This document shows positions 43,284 to 50,600 of a stretch of 64,000 bases of DNA, piece by piece. The translations under genes were made by a program, and so were the position numbers. How positions within the stretch are numbered: the first letter of the stretch is position 1; each line of letters begins with the position of its first letter. Under the pieces are notes generated by a model. It searched no databases. It was not told the origin of the DNA and saw only the letters and a program-made list of their open reading frames with translations. This DNA is from a virus: IMG/VR virus record IMGVR_UViG_3300043399_000877, positions 310,001 through 374,000 of that record; one strand, given 5' to 3'.

Positions 43284-43537
43284 GACCACCTCAGCATAAA
43301 AAGCGTAACATACTTTTCATCGGGGAACTCCAAATCAACATACCTGACTGTTTTGACTATAGTATGATTTTGTACGTGAAGTGTTTTACACTTATAAGTT
43401 TCTTCAAGATACCGATATACGGATTTAGTGCCGTTGAGCCCACCGTTTTTTATTAAAACGTGAACAGACTCGTTAACAGCACGTTTCCAAGAACGGTAAA
43501 TAGGGCTATTGGCCCGTAAACCATGATATTGTATCAT
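43280..43537 (-). CDS. Array protein ending FPDEKYVTLFMLRWS
   Basis: 85 aa from ATG 43537 (ATGA overlap, GAGGTGGGG upstream). Ends VDLEFPDEKYVTLFMLRWS, codons CTGAGGTGGTCATGA, giving the next ribosome site. Upper part RSWKRAVNESVHVLIKNGG. Confidence 0.65.
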   Translation of the reverse strand: MIQYHGLRANSPIYRSWKRAVNESVHVLIKNGGLNGTKSVYRYLEETYKCKTLHVQNHTIVKTVRYVDLEFPDEKYVTLFMLRWS

Positions 43538-43719
43538 CCCCACCTCAATCGCACCAGTGTTAGTTTTTTTGGATCATATACCTGAATTCCCTGAGTCTTC
43601 ATTCTAATTTTGATCCAATCATAGTCTTTACCGGCCTGGCCAACACTACATGACAACCAGTCGCACACTTCTTGGTAGTTTGACGCATCTATGTTAAAGA
43701 AAACACAGTTGTCTTCCAT
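43534..43719 (-). CDS. Array protein ending LVRLRWG
   Basis: 61 aa from ATG 43719, 8 nt after GAGGTGG. GIQVYDPKKLTLVRLRWG is the same ending as its neighbour at 43722, and the upper halves (VCDWLSCSVGQAGKDYDWIK and LLSWIDQNMGKKDVDYQLIF) are alike, so these two are paralogues. Confidence 0.65.
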   Translation of the reverse strand: MEDNCVFFNIDASNYQEVCDWLSCSVGQAGKDYDWIKIRMKTQGIQVYDPKKLTLVRLRWG

Positions 43720-43721
43720 AG

Positions 43722-43925
43722 TTAGCCCCACCTCAGCATAAACAACGTGCGTTTGTGATCGTCAAATATTTTTATACCAGCACACTGGTAATCAATAAAA
43801 ATCAGTTGGTAGTCGACATCTTTTTTGCCCATGTTTTGATCAATCCAAGACAGTAAGCCATGATAATAACCGGCCCGTCGCCGTTCAAACATTATAATGT
43901 CGTCTGTTATACTCTCAGATTTCAT
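43722..43925 (-). CDS. Array protein ending LFMLRWG
   Basis: 67 aa. ATG overlaps the end of the cREC gene by 11 nt. Ends GIKIFDDHKRTLFMLRWG with codons CTGAGGTGGGGCTAA. First member of the tandem array in direction of transcription. Confidence 0.65.
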   Translation of the reverse strand: MKSESITDDIIMFERRRAGYYHGLLSWIDQNMGKKDVDYQLIFIDYQCAGIKIFDDHKRTLFMLRWG

Positions 43926-44331
43926 AATCCAAGTCGCCAGTGTCGCTCATGTTGTCACGACGGCCGCGCTGGCCGTCGTACTCTAGATGGCGGATATAAT
44001 TACGCAAATATCTTTCGATATTTTCACGGCCCACGGGATTCATGCTATGAACATAGAAATCAAAATCTGCAGGAATTTCGAGGTTCCCGTCCATATGCTG
44101 GTCCACAATCCACTGAGCAATATTGAAGCCAGTGGGCTCGTTGTTGCCGAGGTCGTGATCGAAAGAAATGAAGTTCGGAGCAATTAATCCATGATTGATT
44201 ATGGCTTGAATTGCTTGATCTCGATTGCGCACAACTGTCCACTGCTGCTCACGATAACGCTCTTGCATACGGCGAGGGGCCCAAGTAACGTCCTGCAAAT
44301 TGCGCTCGTCATCAATAAAAAGATTCCACAT
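43915..44331 (-). CDS. Cyclic-phosphate processing receiver (cREC) domain protein
   Basis: 138 aa. LFIDDERNLQD gives the receiver-type acidic pair, FISFDHDLG follows, and YVHSMNPVGRENIERYLRNY ends the domain. This order is that of the cREC family, which has been predicted from comparative work to process cyclic phosphates at RNA ends and is often found with RNA repair enzymes. Own promoter right upstream. Heads the short-protein array. Confidence 0.85.
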   Translation of the reverse strand: MWNLFIDDERNLQDVTWAPRRMQERYREQQWTVVRNRDQAIQAIINHGLIAPNFISFDHDLGNNEPTGFNIAQWIVDQHMDGNLEIPADFDFYVHSMNPVGRENIERYLRNYIRHLEYDGQRGRRDNMSDTGDLDYEI

Positions 44332-44352
44332 GACTGTCTCCTAGTTTAGCTT

Positions 44353-44381
44353 AACCTAGCATGTCTAGCAACATATGTCAA
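44353..44381 (-). promoter_or_regulatory. Sigma70-type promoter (TTGACA, 17 nt, TAGGTT)
   Basis: Upstream of cREC and the array. The TGC before the -10 box and TAGGTTAA are the same as in the promoter at 63496. Confidence 0.75.
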
Positions 44382-44391
44382 TGCGGTTTTT

Positions 44392-44475
44392 TGGTGCCGC
44401 CGGGGAGACTCGAACTCCCACGACCGAAGTCACAAGCACCTCAAGCTTGCGTGGCTACCATTACACCACGGCGGC
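44392..44475 (-). tRNA. tRNA-Leu(GAG)
   Basis: Acceptor GCCGCCG with CGGCGGC, anticodon arm CAAGC-TTGAGGT-GCTTG (anticodon GAG), long variable arm with TGACTTCGGTCG, T-loop TTCGAGT, CCA encoded. Normal class II leucine tRNA. Confidence 0.9.
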
Positions 44476-44492
44476 AATTGTCCTTAATATAA

Positions 44493-44660
44493 TCATTTAA
44501 GTTTTTGTATGGCATCTTCTATTTGTTTCAACGCAAAAGTAGTAAGGAGATACTCACTTCTTTTGTCACATTTGTCGCTTAAGAAAAGTTCTAAGTTACA
44601 AATAGCAGATTTAATATCACCCTCTATTGTACCTTTTGTGTTAATACAGAACAATCCCAT
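44493..44660 (-). CDS. Hypothetical short protein
   Basis: 55 aa from ATG 44660 with GAGGAAGTTAC upstream; the longer frame would run into the tRNA. IKSAICNLELFLSDKCDKRS, then a helical end. Unknown. Confidence 0.55.
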   Translation of the reverse strand: MGLFCINTKGTIEGDIKSAICNLELFLSDKCDKRSEYLLTTFALKQIEDAIQKLK

Positions 44661-44675
44661 GTAACTTCCTCTAAA

Positions 44676-44752
44676 TGGTACCCCCGGCAGGACTCTAACC
44701 CACAACCCTCGCGTTCGAAGCGCGATGCTCTATACAATTGAGCTACGGAGGC
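44676..44752 (-). tRNA. tRNA-Arg(TCG)
   Basis: Anticodon arm TCGCG-CTTCGAA-CGCGA. Acceptor GCCTCCG with CGGGGGT (two wobble pairs). T-loop TTAGAGT departs from the usual TTCRANY by a T-to-A change (C56 replaced). CCA encoded. Confidence 0.85.
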
Positions 44753-44757
44753 AAAAA

Positions 44758-45006
44758 TTATCTAAGTCGAGGATTCTGGACAAACCGTCCACCGGCACCG
44801 CGAACTTTAGGACGAACTATCTTGTTCGCCTTCATCTGAGTGGCTGCGATATCACATCCGTCATTGAAACTGGGACTGGAACTGTCACATGGATCCAGTT
44901 TATTACGACTACGAGCGTAGCGATATCCAGCGGCATGACCACTGCAATCTTTGGTGCAGGGTCTGCCCTGGAAAGTTAGTTCGGTTATGATATCACGTAA
45001 CAACAT
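44758..45006 (-). CDS. Phage protein with CTKDCSGH motif; leaderless-type start
   Basis: 82 aa. MLLRDIITELTFQG start, then GRPCTKDCSGHAAGYRYARS, and a segment SSPSFNDGCDIAATQM, then RGAGGRFVQNPRLR. The CTKDCSGHxAGY motif occurs, as I recall, in many phage proteins of unknown role. Start directly after a late box. N-terminus resembles the short MRLR-type peptides of 50586 and 55121. Confidence 0.7.
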   Translation of the reverse strand: MLLRDIITELTFQGRPCTKDCSGHAAGYRYARSRNKLDPCDSSSPSFNDGCDIAATQMKANKIVRPKVRGAGGRFVQNPRLR

Positions 45007-45010
45007 ACAG

Positions 45011-45018
45011 TATTTATG
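45011..45018 (-). promoter_or_regulatory. Late promoter box CATAAATA + CTGT + ATG
   Basis: CATAAATACTGTATG; the ATG is the start at 45006. Same spacing as at 27850 and 50586. Confidence 0.65.
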
Positions 45019-45021
45019 CCA

Positions 45022-45366
45022 TTACAGCAGTTTTAGATCCCCGGTTATGGGTTGCAGACGCTCGTGCGTGTCTGGGCCCACAGCAATGCAGGTGTTGGTG
45101 GGCGTGCCGTTAAACACAGTCAAGCCTGCGTCCGTGACAAGCTCAGCGATGAGCCCTGCCGCACGGGCGCGATTGTATACGTCCAGCAACTCTTCCTCGC
45201 TGCTGACACCCACTGCAATCTTGGTAAACTTACCTTCTAGCCATTCTTTGACTCTCGGGTCAGCAAAGTTCACAAGAGTGGCTTTCATGCTTGCATGTGC
45301 GCCCTGCGCGATCTCTTTACCACGCGGCATCTTGAGATCTTTTCTCATTACAATAATCTGTTTCAT
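45022..45366 (-). CDS. Peptidyl-tRNA hydrolase, PTH2 family
   Basis: 114 aa from ATG 45366, with AAGGATACTGCT upstream. KQIIVMRKDLKMPRGKEIAQ, GAHASMKA, FTKIAVGVSSEEELLDVYNR, LVTDAGLTVF and TCIAVGPDTHERLQPITG give the full PTH2 pattern, including the catalytic Lys-His region KxxxGKxAAQxxHA. Releases peptides from peptidyl-tRNA, or removes modified tRNA ends. Together with 59626 the phage has two. Confidence 0.93.
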   Translation of the reverse strand: MKQIIVMRKDLKMPRGKEIAQGAHASMKATLVNFADPRVKEWLEGKFTKIAVGVSSEEELLDVYNRARAAGLIAELVTDAGLTVFNGTPTNTCIAVGPDTHERLQPITGDLKLL

Positions 45367-45376
45367 AGCAGTATCC

Positions 45377-46348
45377 TTAGTCGTCAACAGTTACTTCGGT
45401 CTTTGTCTTTTTGGTCTTGATCAGGGAGTAGATGACTCCGGCAGCCAAGATAGCAAAGGTTATAGCCAGTGATATCTCCGGTGGAAATTTTGCCAAGCCA
45501 AGAAGATCGGCTATAAAGATTTTGCTTCCTATAAACACTAGAAGTATAGCCAGTGCTGTTTTTAGGTATTCAAATCTGTGCAGTACCGCCGCAAGAGCAA
45601 AGTACAAGGCTCGCAATCCGAGTATTGCAAAAATATTGCTGGTATAGACAATGAACGGATCTGTTGTAATAGCAAAAACAGCAGGCACACTATCGACTGC
45701 AAAAATCAAATCTGCAAGTTCAACAAGAACCAGTGCAAGGAACAGCGGAGTCACAAACCATTTGCCGGCATGTTTTACGAAGAAACTGTTGCCGTGTAGT
45801 CGTTCGGTTACGTTGAATTTTGCCCTCATGAACTTTAGGGCAGGATTGTTTTCCAAGTCTGTTTCGGACTCTTTTACAAACAACATCTTGACGCCGGTAA
45901 AGATCAAGAACGCAGCAAAAATGTAAAGTATCCAACCAAACTGGCTAACAAGCGTTGCACCCAGCCCAATCATAATACCACGAAGGACGATAACGCCCAA
46001 AATACCCCAGAAAAGAACGCGGTGTTGATATTCTTTTGGAATAGAGAAGAAGCTGAAAATAAGAGCTATAACAAAGATGTTATCGAGCGCCAGTGTTTTC
46101 TCTACAACAAAAGCAGTTAGGTATTCAAATGACTGAACTGCACCGATCTGATACCAGACAAAACCGGAAAATGCCAGTCCTATTGCGATATAAACCGCTG
46201 AAAGTCTTAGACTTTCAGCAACACCGATTTCATGAGAATCTCGATGCAAAACACCTAGGTCAAAAACCAGCAGTGCAAGGACGATTGCCAAAAACAGCAA
46301 CCACATCCACACCGGAGTGCCTAGAAAGAGAAGTGTTAAAAATTCCAA
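45377..46348 (-). CDS. TerC family membrane protein (Alx-like)
   Basis: 323 aa, about nine TM helices. Conserved VEKTLALDNIFVIALIFSFF, ADLIFAVDSVPAVFAIT and SNIFAILGLRALYF, with the acidic residues of the two internal repeats. Bacterial TerC/Alx proteins export manganese or respond to pH and tellurite. TTG start 8 nt after GGGG, the only possible one. The 12-nt overlap with PTH2 suggests co-expression. A phage copy may adjust metal balance of the infected cell. Confidence 0.93.
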   Translation of the reverse strand: MEFLTLLFLGTPVWMWLLFLAIVLALLVFDLGVLHRDSHEIGVAESLRLSAVYIAIGLAFSGFVWYQIGAVQSFEYLTAFVVEKTLALDNIFVIALIFSFFSIPKEYQHRVLFWGILGVIVLRGIMIGLGATLVSQFGWILYIFAAFLIFTGVKMLFVKESETDLENNPALKFMRAKFNVTERLHGNSFFVKHAGKWFVTPLFLALVLVELADLIFAVDSVPAVFAITTDPFIVYTSNIFAILGLRALYFALAAVLHRFEYLKTALAILLVFIGSKIFIADLLGLAKFPPEISLAITFAILAAGVIYSLIKTKKTKTEVTVDD

Positions 46349-46374
46349 TTATTTTCCCCTGTATGAGTCGTTAT

Positions 46375-46590
46375 TTACTGGTCAGTTCGCCATCTTTTGC
46401 GACAATCTGGACAGAAAAAATCTATCCAATAACTGTCAGCACTAGGGTCATAATTACCGGTGTTGCTGTCATATTTTTTAGTCACACCGGGATGAGTGCA
46501 TAATGCCTGCAACTTCGCAAGTTCATGGGCTAAACGTTCTTCTCTGCGATCGATACTAGCCCATTTACGCCTAACCTGCGCTGGCGTCAT
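46375..46590 (-). CDS. Small zinc-type protein
   Basis: 71 aa. Basic helical N-terminus (RRKWASIDRREERLAHELAK), ALCTHPGV and FFCPDCRKRW for a zinc site with C-H-C-C. Starts in ATGA overlap with 46587. Confidence 0.6.
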   Translation of the reverse strand: MTPAQVRRKWASIDRREERLAHELAKLQALCTHPGVTKKYDSNTGNYDPSADSYWIDFFCPDCRKRWRTDQ

Positions 46591-47015
46591 GATGCAGCCT
46601 CCTTTTCAATATATCGTGAACACTTTGCACGATCCGTCATGTTGCGTTCGGCTAGGTCTTCCCAAAATTTTTCATTTGGTTTTACCACGCTGTACGCGAG
46701 TTGGCCCCCAAAATAGACCAAACACTCTCTGTTGTAGTTGCTGCTGAGAACCACAGTATATGCCGTGCTCACAGCAGCGCCTCCGATGCCCCCGTGCCCG
46801 AGTGCTGTGCTGCCCCAGGTTTGTGGGAACATTCCGATTACGGAAAAATCACGAGTGGTGTGACGACGTGTTTTCTTAACGGTGGCGTTCTTATCACCAC
46901 TTCGGCGGAATTCTTCCCAATCACGAGAGTCGTACTCAATCTCGGAAAATCCCGCGTACTCAGCATGTGCCAAAACTGCGGCAAGTTCTCCGATTGGATT
47001 ATCAGTGTAGGTCAT
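46587..47015 (-). CDS. Conserved phage protein of unknown function
   Basis: 142 aa. GMFPQTWGSTALGHGGIGG, then STAYTVVLSSNYNRECLVYF is a pattern I recognise from large phages without a known role. C-terminal helical part. Overlaps its neighbours at both ends. Confidence 0.65.
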   Translation of the reverse strand: MTYTDNPIGELAAVLAHAEYAGFSEIEYDSRDWEEFRRSGDKNATVKKTRRHTTRDFSVIGMFPQTWGSTALGHGGIGGAAVSTAYTVVLSSNYNRECLVYFGGQLAYSVVKPNEKFWEDLAERNMTDRAKCSRYIEKEAAS

Positions 47016-47364
47016 CGTAAGGTTCTCCTCGAGTGCGCAACACTCTCCATGTGTATTCTTTTTCTACTCGTTCTGCGTAACGTTTGCGCATCCCATCCGG
47101 ATCAGTCATCCAGTATTTCATACCTTCCGGGTGTCCATAGCTGTGCGCTGGCGCATTGAAATTGAGCCAACGAACAATATCCGGAAGTCGCTGGATGTTA
47201 ATATGATCAGCACTGGTGATTGCCCCGTAAAGGTTGTTGCACAACACATTTGTCAAAAAACCTCCGGGCGGTAATCCGTAAACCAGATAGTTATCTAGAG
47301 ATTTTCTAGTGTGTTCCGGAATTTCTCGTCCATAGCTGTCACTATCAAAATCAATCATGCACAT
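47002..47364 (-). CDS. Conserved phage protein of unknown function
   Basis: 120 aa from ATG 47364 (ATG 47358 is the alternative), overlapping the SLOG gene by 14 nt. EHTRKSLDNYLVYGLPPGGF and LCNNLYGAITSADHINIQRL, then FNAPAHSYGHPEGMKYWM, are conserved in other phages in my memory. Helical. Confidence 0.65.
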   Translation of the reverse strand: MCMIDFDSDSYGREIPEHTRKSLDNYLVYGLPPGGFLTNVLCNNLYGAITSADHINIQRLPDIVRWLNFNAPAHSYGHPEGMKYWMTDPDGMRKRYAERVEKEYTWRVLRTRGEPYDDLH

Positions 47365-47764
47365 TTGTTGTCCCATTCGGAAAAAATACCATGGTTGGCT
47401 TGCCGGTTTTCTTCGCATAGTCGTGCGTATACCAAGTGCCGCCGTTGTTCTGCCACGAATTTTGATATGGCACAACTAACAGCACATCACACTCATTGAC
47501 TATCTGTCTATTTCTTGCGAAATAACTGAGTGGTTCTCGAAAATCGTCTGATCGGTGGTGCGCCCTAAGTTCTGTTTTAATCGGTGGATGACAGACCACC
47601 TTAATACCCATTTCCGCAGCCAATATAGCAACCTGTTCATCTACTCCCACACAGTCTCCGTGATGCAATTCTGTGATGCCGTTTCGACTGGTTAGATAGT
47701 TTCTAACCAGTCGAAACTGTTCATCATTCATTCCGGAACGGGTACCAGTTACGCCAACTTTCAT
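47351..47764 (-). CDS. SLOG-superfamily nucleotide-binding protein
   Basis: 137 aa from ATG 47764 (TAATG overlap). VGVTGTRSGMN, HHGDCVGVDEQVAILA, RNRQIVNECDVLLVVPYQN and GGTWYTHDYAKKTGKP follow the Rossmann-like SLOG fold (DprA/LOG relatives), with the GxTGxR and GGT loops. Such proteins bind or cleave nucleotide derivatives, some linked to ADP-ribose signalling. Neighbouring HAD phosphatase suggests nucleotide or RNA end work. Confidence 0.85.
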   Translation of the reverse strand: MKVGVTGTRSGMNDEQFRLVRNYLTSRNGITELHHGDCVGVDEQVAILAAEMGIKVVCHPPIKTELRAHHRSDDFREPLSYFARNRQIVNECDVLLVVPYQNSWQNNGGTWYTHDYAKKTGKPTMVFFPNGTTNVHD

Positions 47765-48279
47765 TATCTCTCGTTCCATTGTCCAACAATGCTCATAGCA
47801 TGTTTCATATGCTTGTAAAGCAATCCGTTTTCTGGATCAGTTCGTACTAGGCGTTTTTTGCCCAGCACTTCGTCAAATCGATAAGCGTTGTCATCAAACA
47901 AGATGAAGTCACGCACGTCAGTTCCGTAGTTAGCAAGGTACTCTTGAACCTCGTGTGCGCGGTCATTAAGACCTGCACGTTGCCAGATAACGTTATCCGG
48001 ATCAGTTTTCCACGGGCTTGCAAGTTTTCCACGGAAGCCGCTGTTGCCGAAGGCAGCAGAGACCCAGTGCAGCACCATATTGTCATCGTTACGGAGATAA
48101 TTTTTCCAGGTTGACATAAGAACAAACTCAACCGGGTAACGGTCGTGAAGTTTGTTCATGAAATCAACAGCAACCGGGTCAAAGCGATGCCACATTTCAT
48201 AAGTGGCGTTATGTGCATAATGCACACGGCTGCTGGTAAAGACGCCGTCGATGTCTAAAAAAACTAGATATCTGCTCAT
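47764..48279 (-). CDS. HAD phosphatase of the RNA-repair type
   Basis: 171 aa. FLDIDGVFTSSR carries DxDG with the nucleophile Asp, FVLMSTWKNYL has the motif II Ser/Thr, and FILFDDNAYRF has the late DD. RLVRTDPENGLLYKHMKHA is the closing pattern of the HAD domain described in multi-domain RNA repair proteins. Likely removes 3' phosphates. Own sigma70-type promoter. Confidence 0.85.
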   Translation of the reverse strand: MSRYLVFLDIDGVFTSSRVHYAHNATYEMWHRFDPVAVDFMNKLHDRYPVEFVLMSTWKNYLRNDDNMVLHWVSAAFGNSGFRGKLASPWKTDPDNVIWQRAGLNDRAHEVQEYLANYGTDVRDFILFDDNAYRFDEVLGKKRLVRTDPENGLLYKHMKHAMSIVGQWNER

Positions 48280-48302
48280 AGCACCACACCTTTCTTAGAG
48301 TT

Positions 48303-48331
48303 AATATAGTGTAGATATATCTGTGTGTCAA
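48303..48331 (-). promoter_or_regulatory. Sigma70-type promoter (TTGACA, 17 nt, TATATT)
   Basis: Near-consensus, upstream of the HAD-SLOG group at 48279. Confidence 0.75.
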
Positions 48332-48345
48332 GTAAGATTACGATC

Positions 48346-48900
48346 TTACCAGACACTCCAGATGTGTTTTTTACCGAGATAGGTGTCGGGATAGGGAAGA
48401 TAATCCCAGTCTTGATCTTTGAGGACACGACGTTCAAGCTGACGAACAGCGTTGCGAACAGTCTCTTTGCTGAGAGTTTTGTAAGCAGTGTTGCAGCCAG
48501 TTTCGTTGCCGTATCCGTCTCGAGTACGTTTTGCAAATTCGCGACGAGCCCAGTCACGTTCTGCTTCCCAATCAATGTCACAAGGTTCGTAACGGAACTT
48601 GCTAACATAATAACGATAACGTTCGGGCAATGCACGAACATAGCAACTGTACATAATGCTTTCGGGATTGTTCCAACAAAACCAATAGTTTTTGCGGACT
48701 ACCCGGCAGTCAGCTTCGTAACGTGCTTCTGCTGCTGCAACTTCGTGTTGGTATTCTTCCTGAGTTTTCTTCACTTTTTTACGGTGATACATGCCAGGAT
48801 ATCTGGCGGCGCGAAGCGCCAGATCTTTTATATGCTCATCCACGTATTGAGATTCCGATTTGGAATGATCAAACTTGGGTTTACGGTACGTTCTACTCAT
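48346..48900 (-). CDS. Hypothetical basic protein
   Basis: 184 aa, strongly charged (KPKFDHSKSESQYVDEHIKD, YPGMYHRKKVKKTQEEYQHE). Two or three cysteines. W and Y rich. AAGGAGTCAAA before the ATG. Upstream, between 48901 and 48972, only a 10-codon open frame and no clear promoter is seen. Confidence 0.6.
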   Translation of the reverse strand: MSRTYRKPKFDHSKSESQYVDEHIKDLALRAARYPGMYHRKKVKKTQEEYQHEVAAAEARYEADCRVVRKNYWFCWNNPESIMYSCYVRALPERYRYYVSKFRYEPCDIDWEAERDWARREFAKRTRDGYGNETGCNTAYKTLSKETVRNAVRQLERRVLKDQDWDYLPYPDTYLGKKHIWSVW

Positions 48901-48972
48901 TTTGACTCCTTATAAGCTATTAGCTCATAAGTCGTCGTAAAACTTTCTGTATCTCATTTCGTTTCCTTTATT

Positions 48973-49077
48973 TGGTGGAGAGGGATGGAATCGAACCATC
49001 GACGCGGCAAGTTACCAGCCTGCCCGCTCTACCCAGACCAACTTCAAGATTGGTGATCTTGCTGAGCTACCGTCTCC
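48973..49077 (-). tRNA. tRNA-Thr(GGT) with hairpin inserted in the D-loop
   Basis: 105 nt including encoded CCA, about 28 nt longer than usual. Anticodon arm GCAGG-CTGGTAA-CTTGC, T-arm GATGG-TTCGATT-CCATC, acceptor GGAGACG with CCTCTCC (one C-C mismatch). Between GCTCAG and GTAGAGC, the D-loop has extra sequence with CAAGAT-CACCA-ATCTTG, a perfect 6-bp hairpin. Confidence 0.8.
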
Positions 49078-49084
49078 GTTATTT

Positions 49085-49160
49085 TGGCGCCCCCGGCAGG
49101 AGTCGAACCCACAACCTAGGGAGTAGAAATCCCTTGCTCTTCCAGTTGAGCTACGAAGGC
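49085..49160 (-). tRNA. tRNA-Arg(TCT)
   Basis: Anticodon arm AGGGA-TTTCTAC-TCCCT. Acceptor GCCTTCG with CGGGGGC; G73; CCA encoded. T-loop TTCGACT. Confidence 0.88.
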
Positions 49161-49393
49161 ATGTCATTTAGTAATTCATTTAGAACTGCGTCAACCAGTT
49201 CTTCTACGAACTCATCTTCTTCACTTGCGAGTACAAAATCGTCTGCACTCATAGTACCAACCACCCATGCATCCCAGTGCCGTGTGCAAAACATTGCATC
49301 AGACAAAGATTCTCTAACGCGGTCTCGGAGTCGCCGTTTTAACGGCTCCGACACAGTTGCAATCAGGGCACGTCGGTCAAGTGCAGTGGTCAC
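49151..49393 (-). CDS. Hypothetical protein ending inside a tRNA gene
   Basis: 80 aa. GTG start overlaps the macro gene stop (GTGA). Acidic helical end (FVLASEEDEFVEELVDAVLN). Its last codons MPS and the stop TAG are formed by the first 10 bases of tRNA-Arg(TCT). Confidence 0.6.
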   Translation of the reverse strand: MTTALDRRALIATVSEPLKRRLRDRVRESLSDAMFCTRHWDAWVVGTMSADDFVLASEEDEFVEELVDAVLNELLNDMPS

Positions 49394-49833
49394 AACACGT
49401 AAACCACTGGTTCAACGTCAGTCATTTCATCTTCGATGATCTGACTGATAATGTTCCAATTCCCGCCGCCGAGCCCAGCACCGATTTGCGGCATAGCAAC
49501 CTGCGTTTCACCACTTTGACGAAGAACGCTGTTGATGGTGCGCATACAATCAGCCACTGCTTCGTAGTTCACAAAACGACTACCGTCTCGACCATACAAA
49601 TGCTGAGTAATTGCGTTGATGATTACTTTGCCATTTGAAGGTACAAACTGTACATCACCCAGCTTGAGGCCATGCTCGTCGTACTGCTCAACATAAAACC
49701 GGTATGCGTCAAAGTGGTCGTCACGAACTATACGTGCAACACCTGAACCCATAACGCCCTGGGCATTGCAACCGTGTGCAATGTGCAGGATGTCGGTCTC
49801 GAAAAGATTGCCCTTGCGGTATTGGATTTTCAT
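49390..49833 (-). CDS. Macro-domain ADP-ribose binding/hydrolysing protein
   Basis: 147 aa. HGCNAQGVMGSGVA and MPQIGAGLGGGNW are the two loops that hold ADP-ribose. The NxxxxMGxGVA form and short length fit the ALC1/TARG1-like or ADP-ribose-phosphate group, which removes ADP-ribose from protein or processes its 1''-phosphate, a by-product of tRNA splicing or repair. In context with an ADP-ribosylglycohydrolase at 54156. Confidence 0.93.
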   Translation of the reverse strand: MKIQYRKGNLFETDILHIAHGCNAQGVMGSGVARIVRDDHFDAYRFYVEQYDEHGLKLGDVQFVPSNGKVIINAITQHLYGRDGSRFVNYEAVADCMRTINSVLRQSGETQVAMPQIGAGLGGGNWNIISQIIEDEMTDVEPVVYVL

Positions 49834-49836
49834 CTT

Positions 49837-49950
49837 TTACTTCCGGAAAAGATTGGTAACTTTTGCTTGCAGGTCTTTTGCCCATTGCGGCTGAGGAAGG
49901 TTCCAACCAATACCCAGTCCGATAGCGATTCCAACTGCTAGTGTAAACAT
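49837..49950 (-). CDS. Very small membrane protein
   Basis: 37 aa, too short for most gene finders. FTLAVGIAIGLGIGWNLP is one TM helix with GxxxG-like spacing; the tail WAKDLQAKVTNLFRK is amphipathic. AAAGGAGACACAG before the ATG and a strong sigma70-type promoter right upstream make it likely real. Similar tiny proteins occur in other phages, as I remember. Confidence 0.75.
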   Translation of the reverse strand: MFTLAVGIAIGLGIGWNLPQPQWAKDLQAKVTNLFRK

Positions 49951-49972
49951 CTGTGTCTCCTTTGTTAACTGT

Positions 49973-50001
49973 AATATAGTGCCGGGTGTTGCTGTTGTCA
50001 A
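49973..50001 (-). promoter_or_regulatory. Sigma70-type promoter (TTGACA, 17 nt, TATATT)
   Basis: Upstream of the 37-aa gene and the macro gene. Near-consensus. Confidence 0.75.
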
Positions 50002-50013
50002 GCAACAATACGA

Positions 50014-50586
50014 TTAATCGTCTATTGCCAATGGATCTGTGATAACTGGAACCGATCCACGAAACATAAGATTTGATATTCCGAAATCTAAATCATATTG
50101 CCCGTGTTGTTTTAATTTTTCCAATACTGCCATGATTTCTGGATAAGACCTTGATATATCAGCAACTACTCGTTGATACTGGTCACGATCTCTTCCATCA
50201 TTTGAGAGTATGTAATCGATCATATTGAACACATTACGATTATCTGTGCTGCGCGGATCAAAACTATCAAGCCGTTCCATTCTCACTACGCGAAAGTTGT
50301 TGGGAAGTTTTATAATATTTCCACGAAGTTTTGGAACATGAGGGTTCCCGCGTAGCTGCATAATGTACTGTAAATACTGATCATAACCGGCGTCGTTTTT
50401 ATAAATTTTAACAACGTAATCGGCGCCCGGTTTAGCCAACACATGGGCATATAATCCGCTCCCCAAAGATTCAAACTCAAATCCACGCTGCTGTAGTTGT
50501 TTGACGTAATCTTCTACGCCCAAGACCTCTTGGGCAGAAGCATACGCTGGGTTTTTTCTGTATCCGGTTAATTCACGTAATCGCAT
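50014..50586 (-). CDS. Kinase-fold protein with MRLR-type N-terminus
   Basis: 190 aa from ATG 50586. LGSGLYAHVL (glycine loop at 41-44), VVKIYKN with Lys60, YDLDFGISNLMFRG (D167 and N172, catalytic-loop-like) and VITDPL (D184, metal-binding like DFG) trace a minimal protein-kinase-like fold. Length is short for a full kinase, so activity is uncertain. First residues MRLRELTGYR resemble those of 55121. Directly after a late box, thus a late gene and possibly packaged. Confidence 0.75.
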   Translation of the reverse strand: MRLRELTGYRKNPAYASAQEVLGVEDYVKQLQQRGFEFESLGSGLYAHVLAKPGADYVVKIYKNDAGYDQYLQYIMQLRGNPHVPKLRGNIIKLPNNFRVVRMERLDSFDPRSTDNRNVFNMIDYILSNDGRDRDQYQRVVADISRSYPEIMAVLEKLKQHGQYDLDFGISNLMFRGSVPVITDPLAIDD

Positions 50587-50590
50587 ACAG

Positions 50591-50598
50591 TATTTATA
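50591..50598 (-). promoter_or_regulatory. Late promoter box TATAAATA + CTGT + ATG
   Basis: TATAAATACTGTATG, with full T4 consensus and the ATG at 50586. It sits 3 nt after the 3' end of tRNA-Arg(ACG). Confidence 0.75.
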
Positions 50599-50600
50599 TT

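Noticed and set aside
48972-49439. Plus-strand frame of 155 residues beginning MVERDGIEPSTRQ, with GAPGRSRTHNL
   Set aside because: This is the well-known false translation of tRNA genes read from the opposite strand; it covers tRNA-Thr and tRNA-Arg(TCT).
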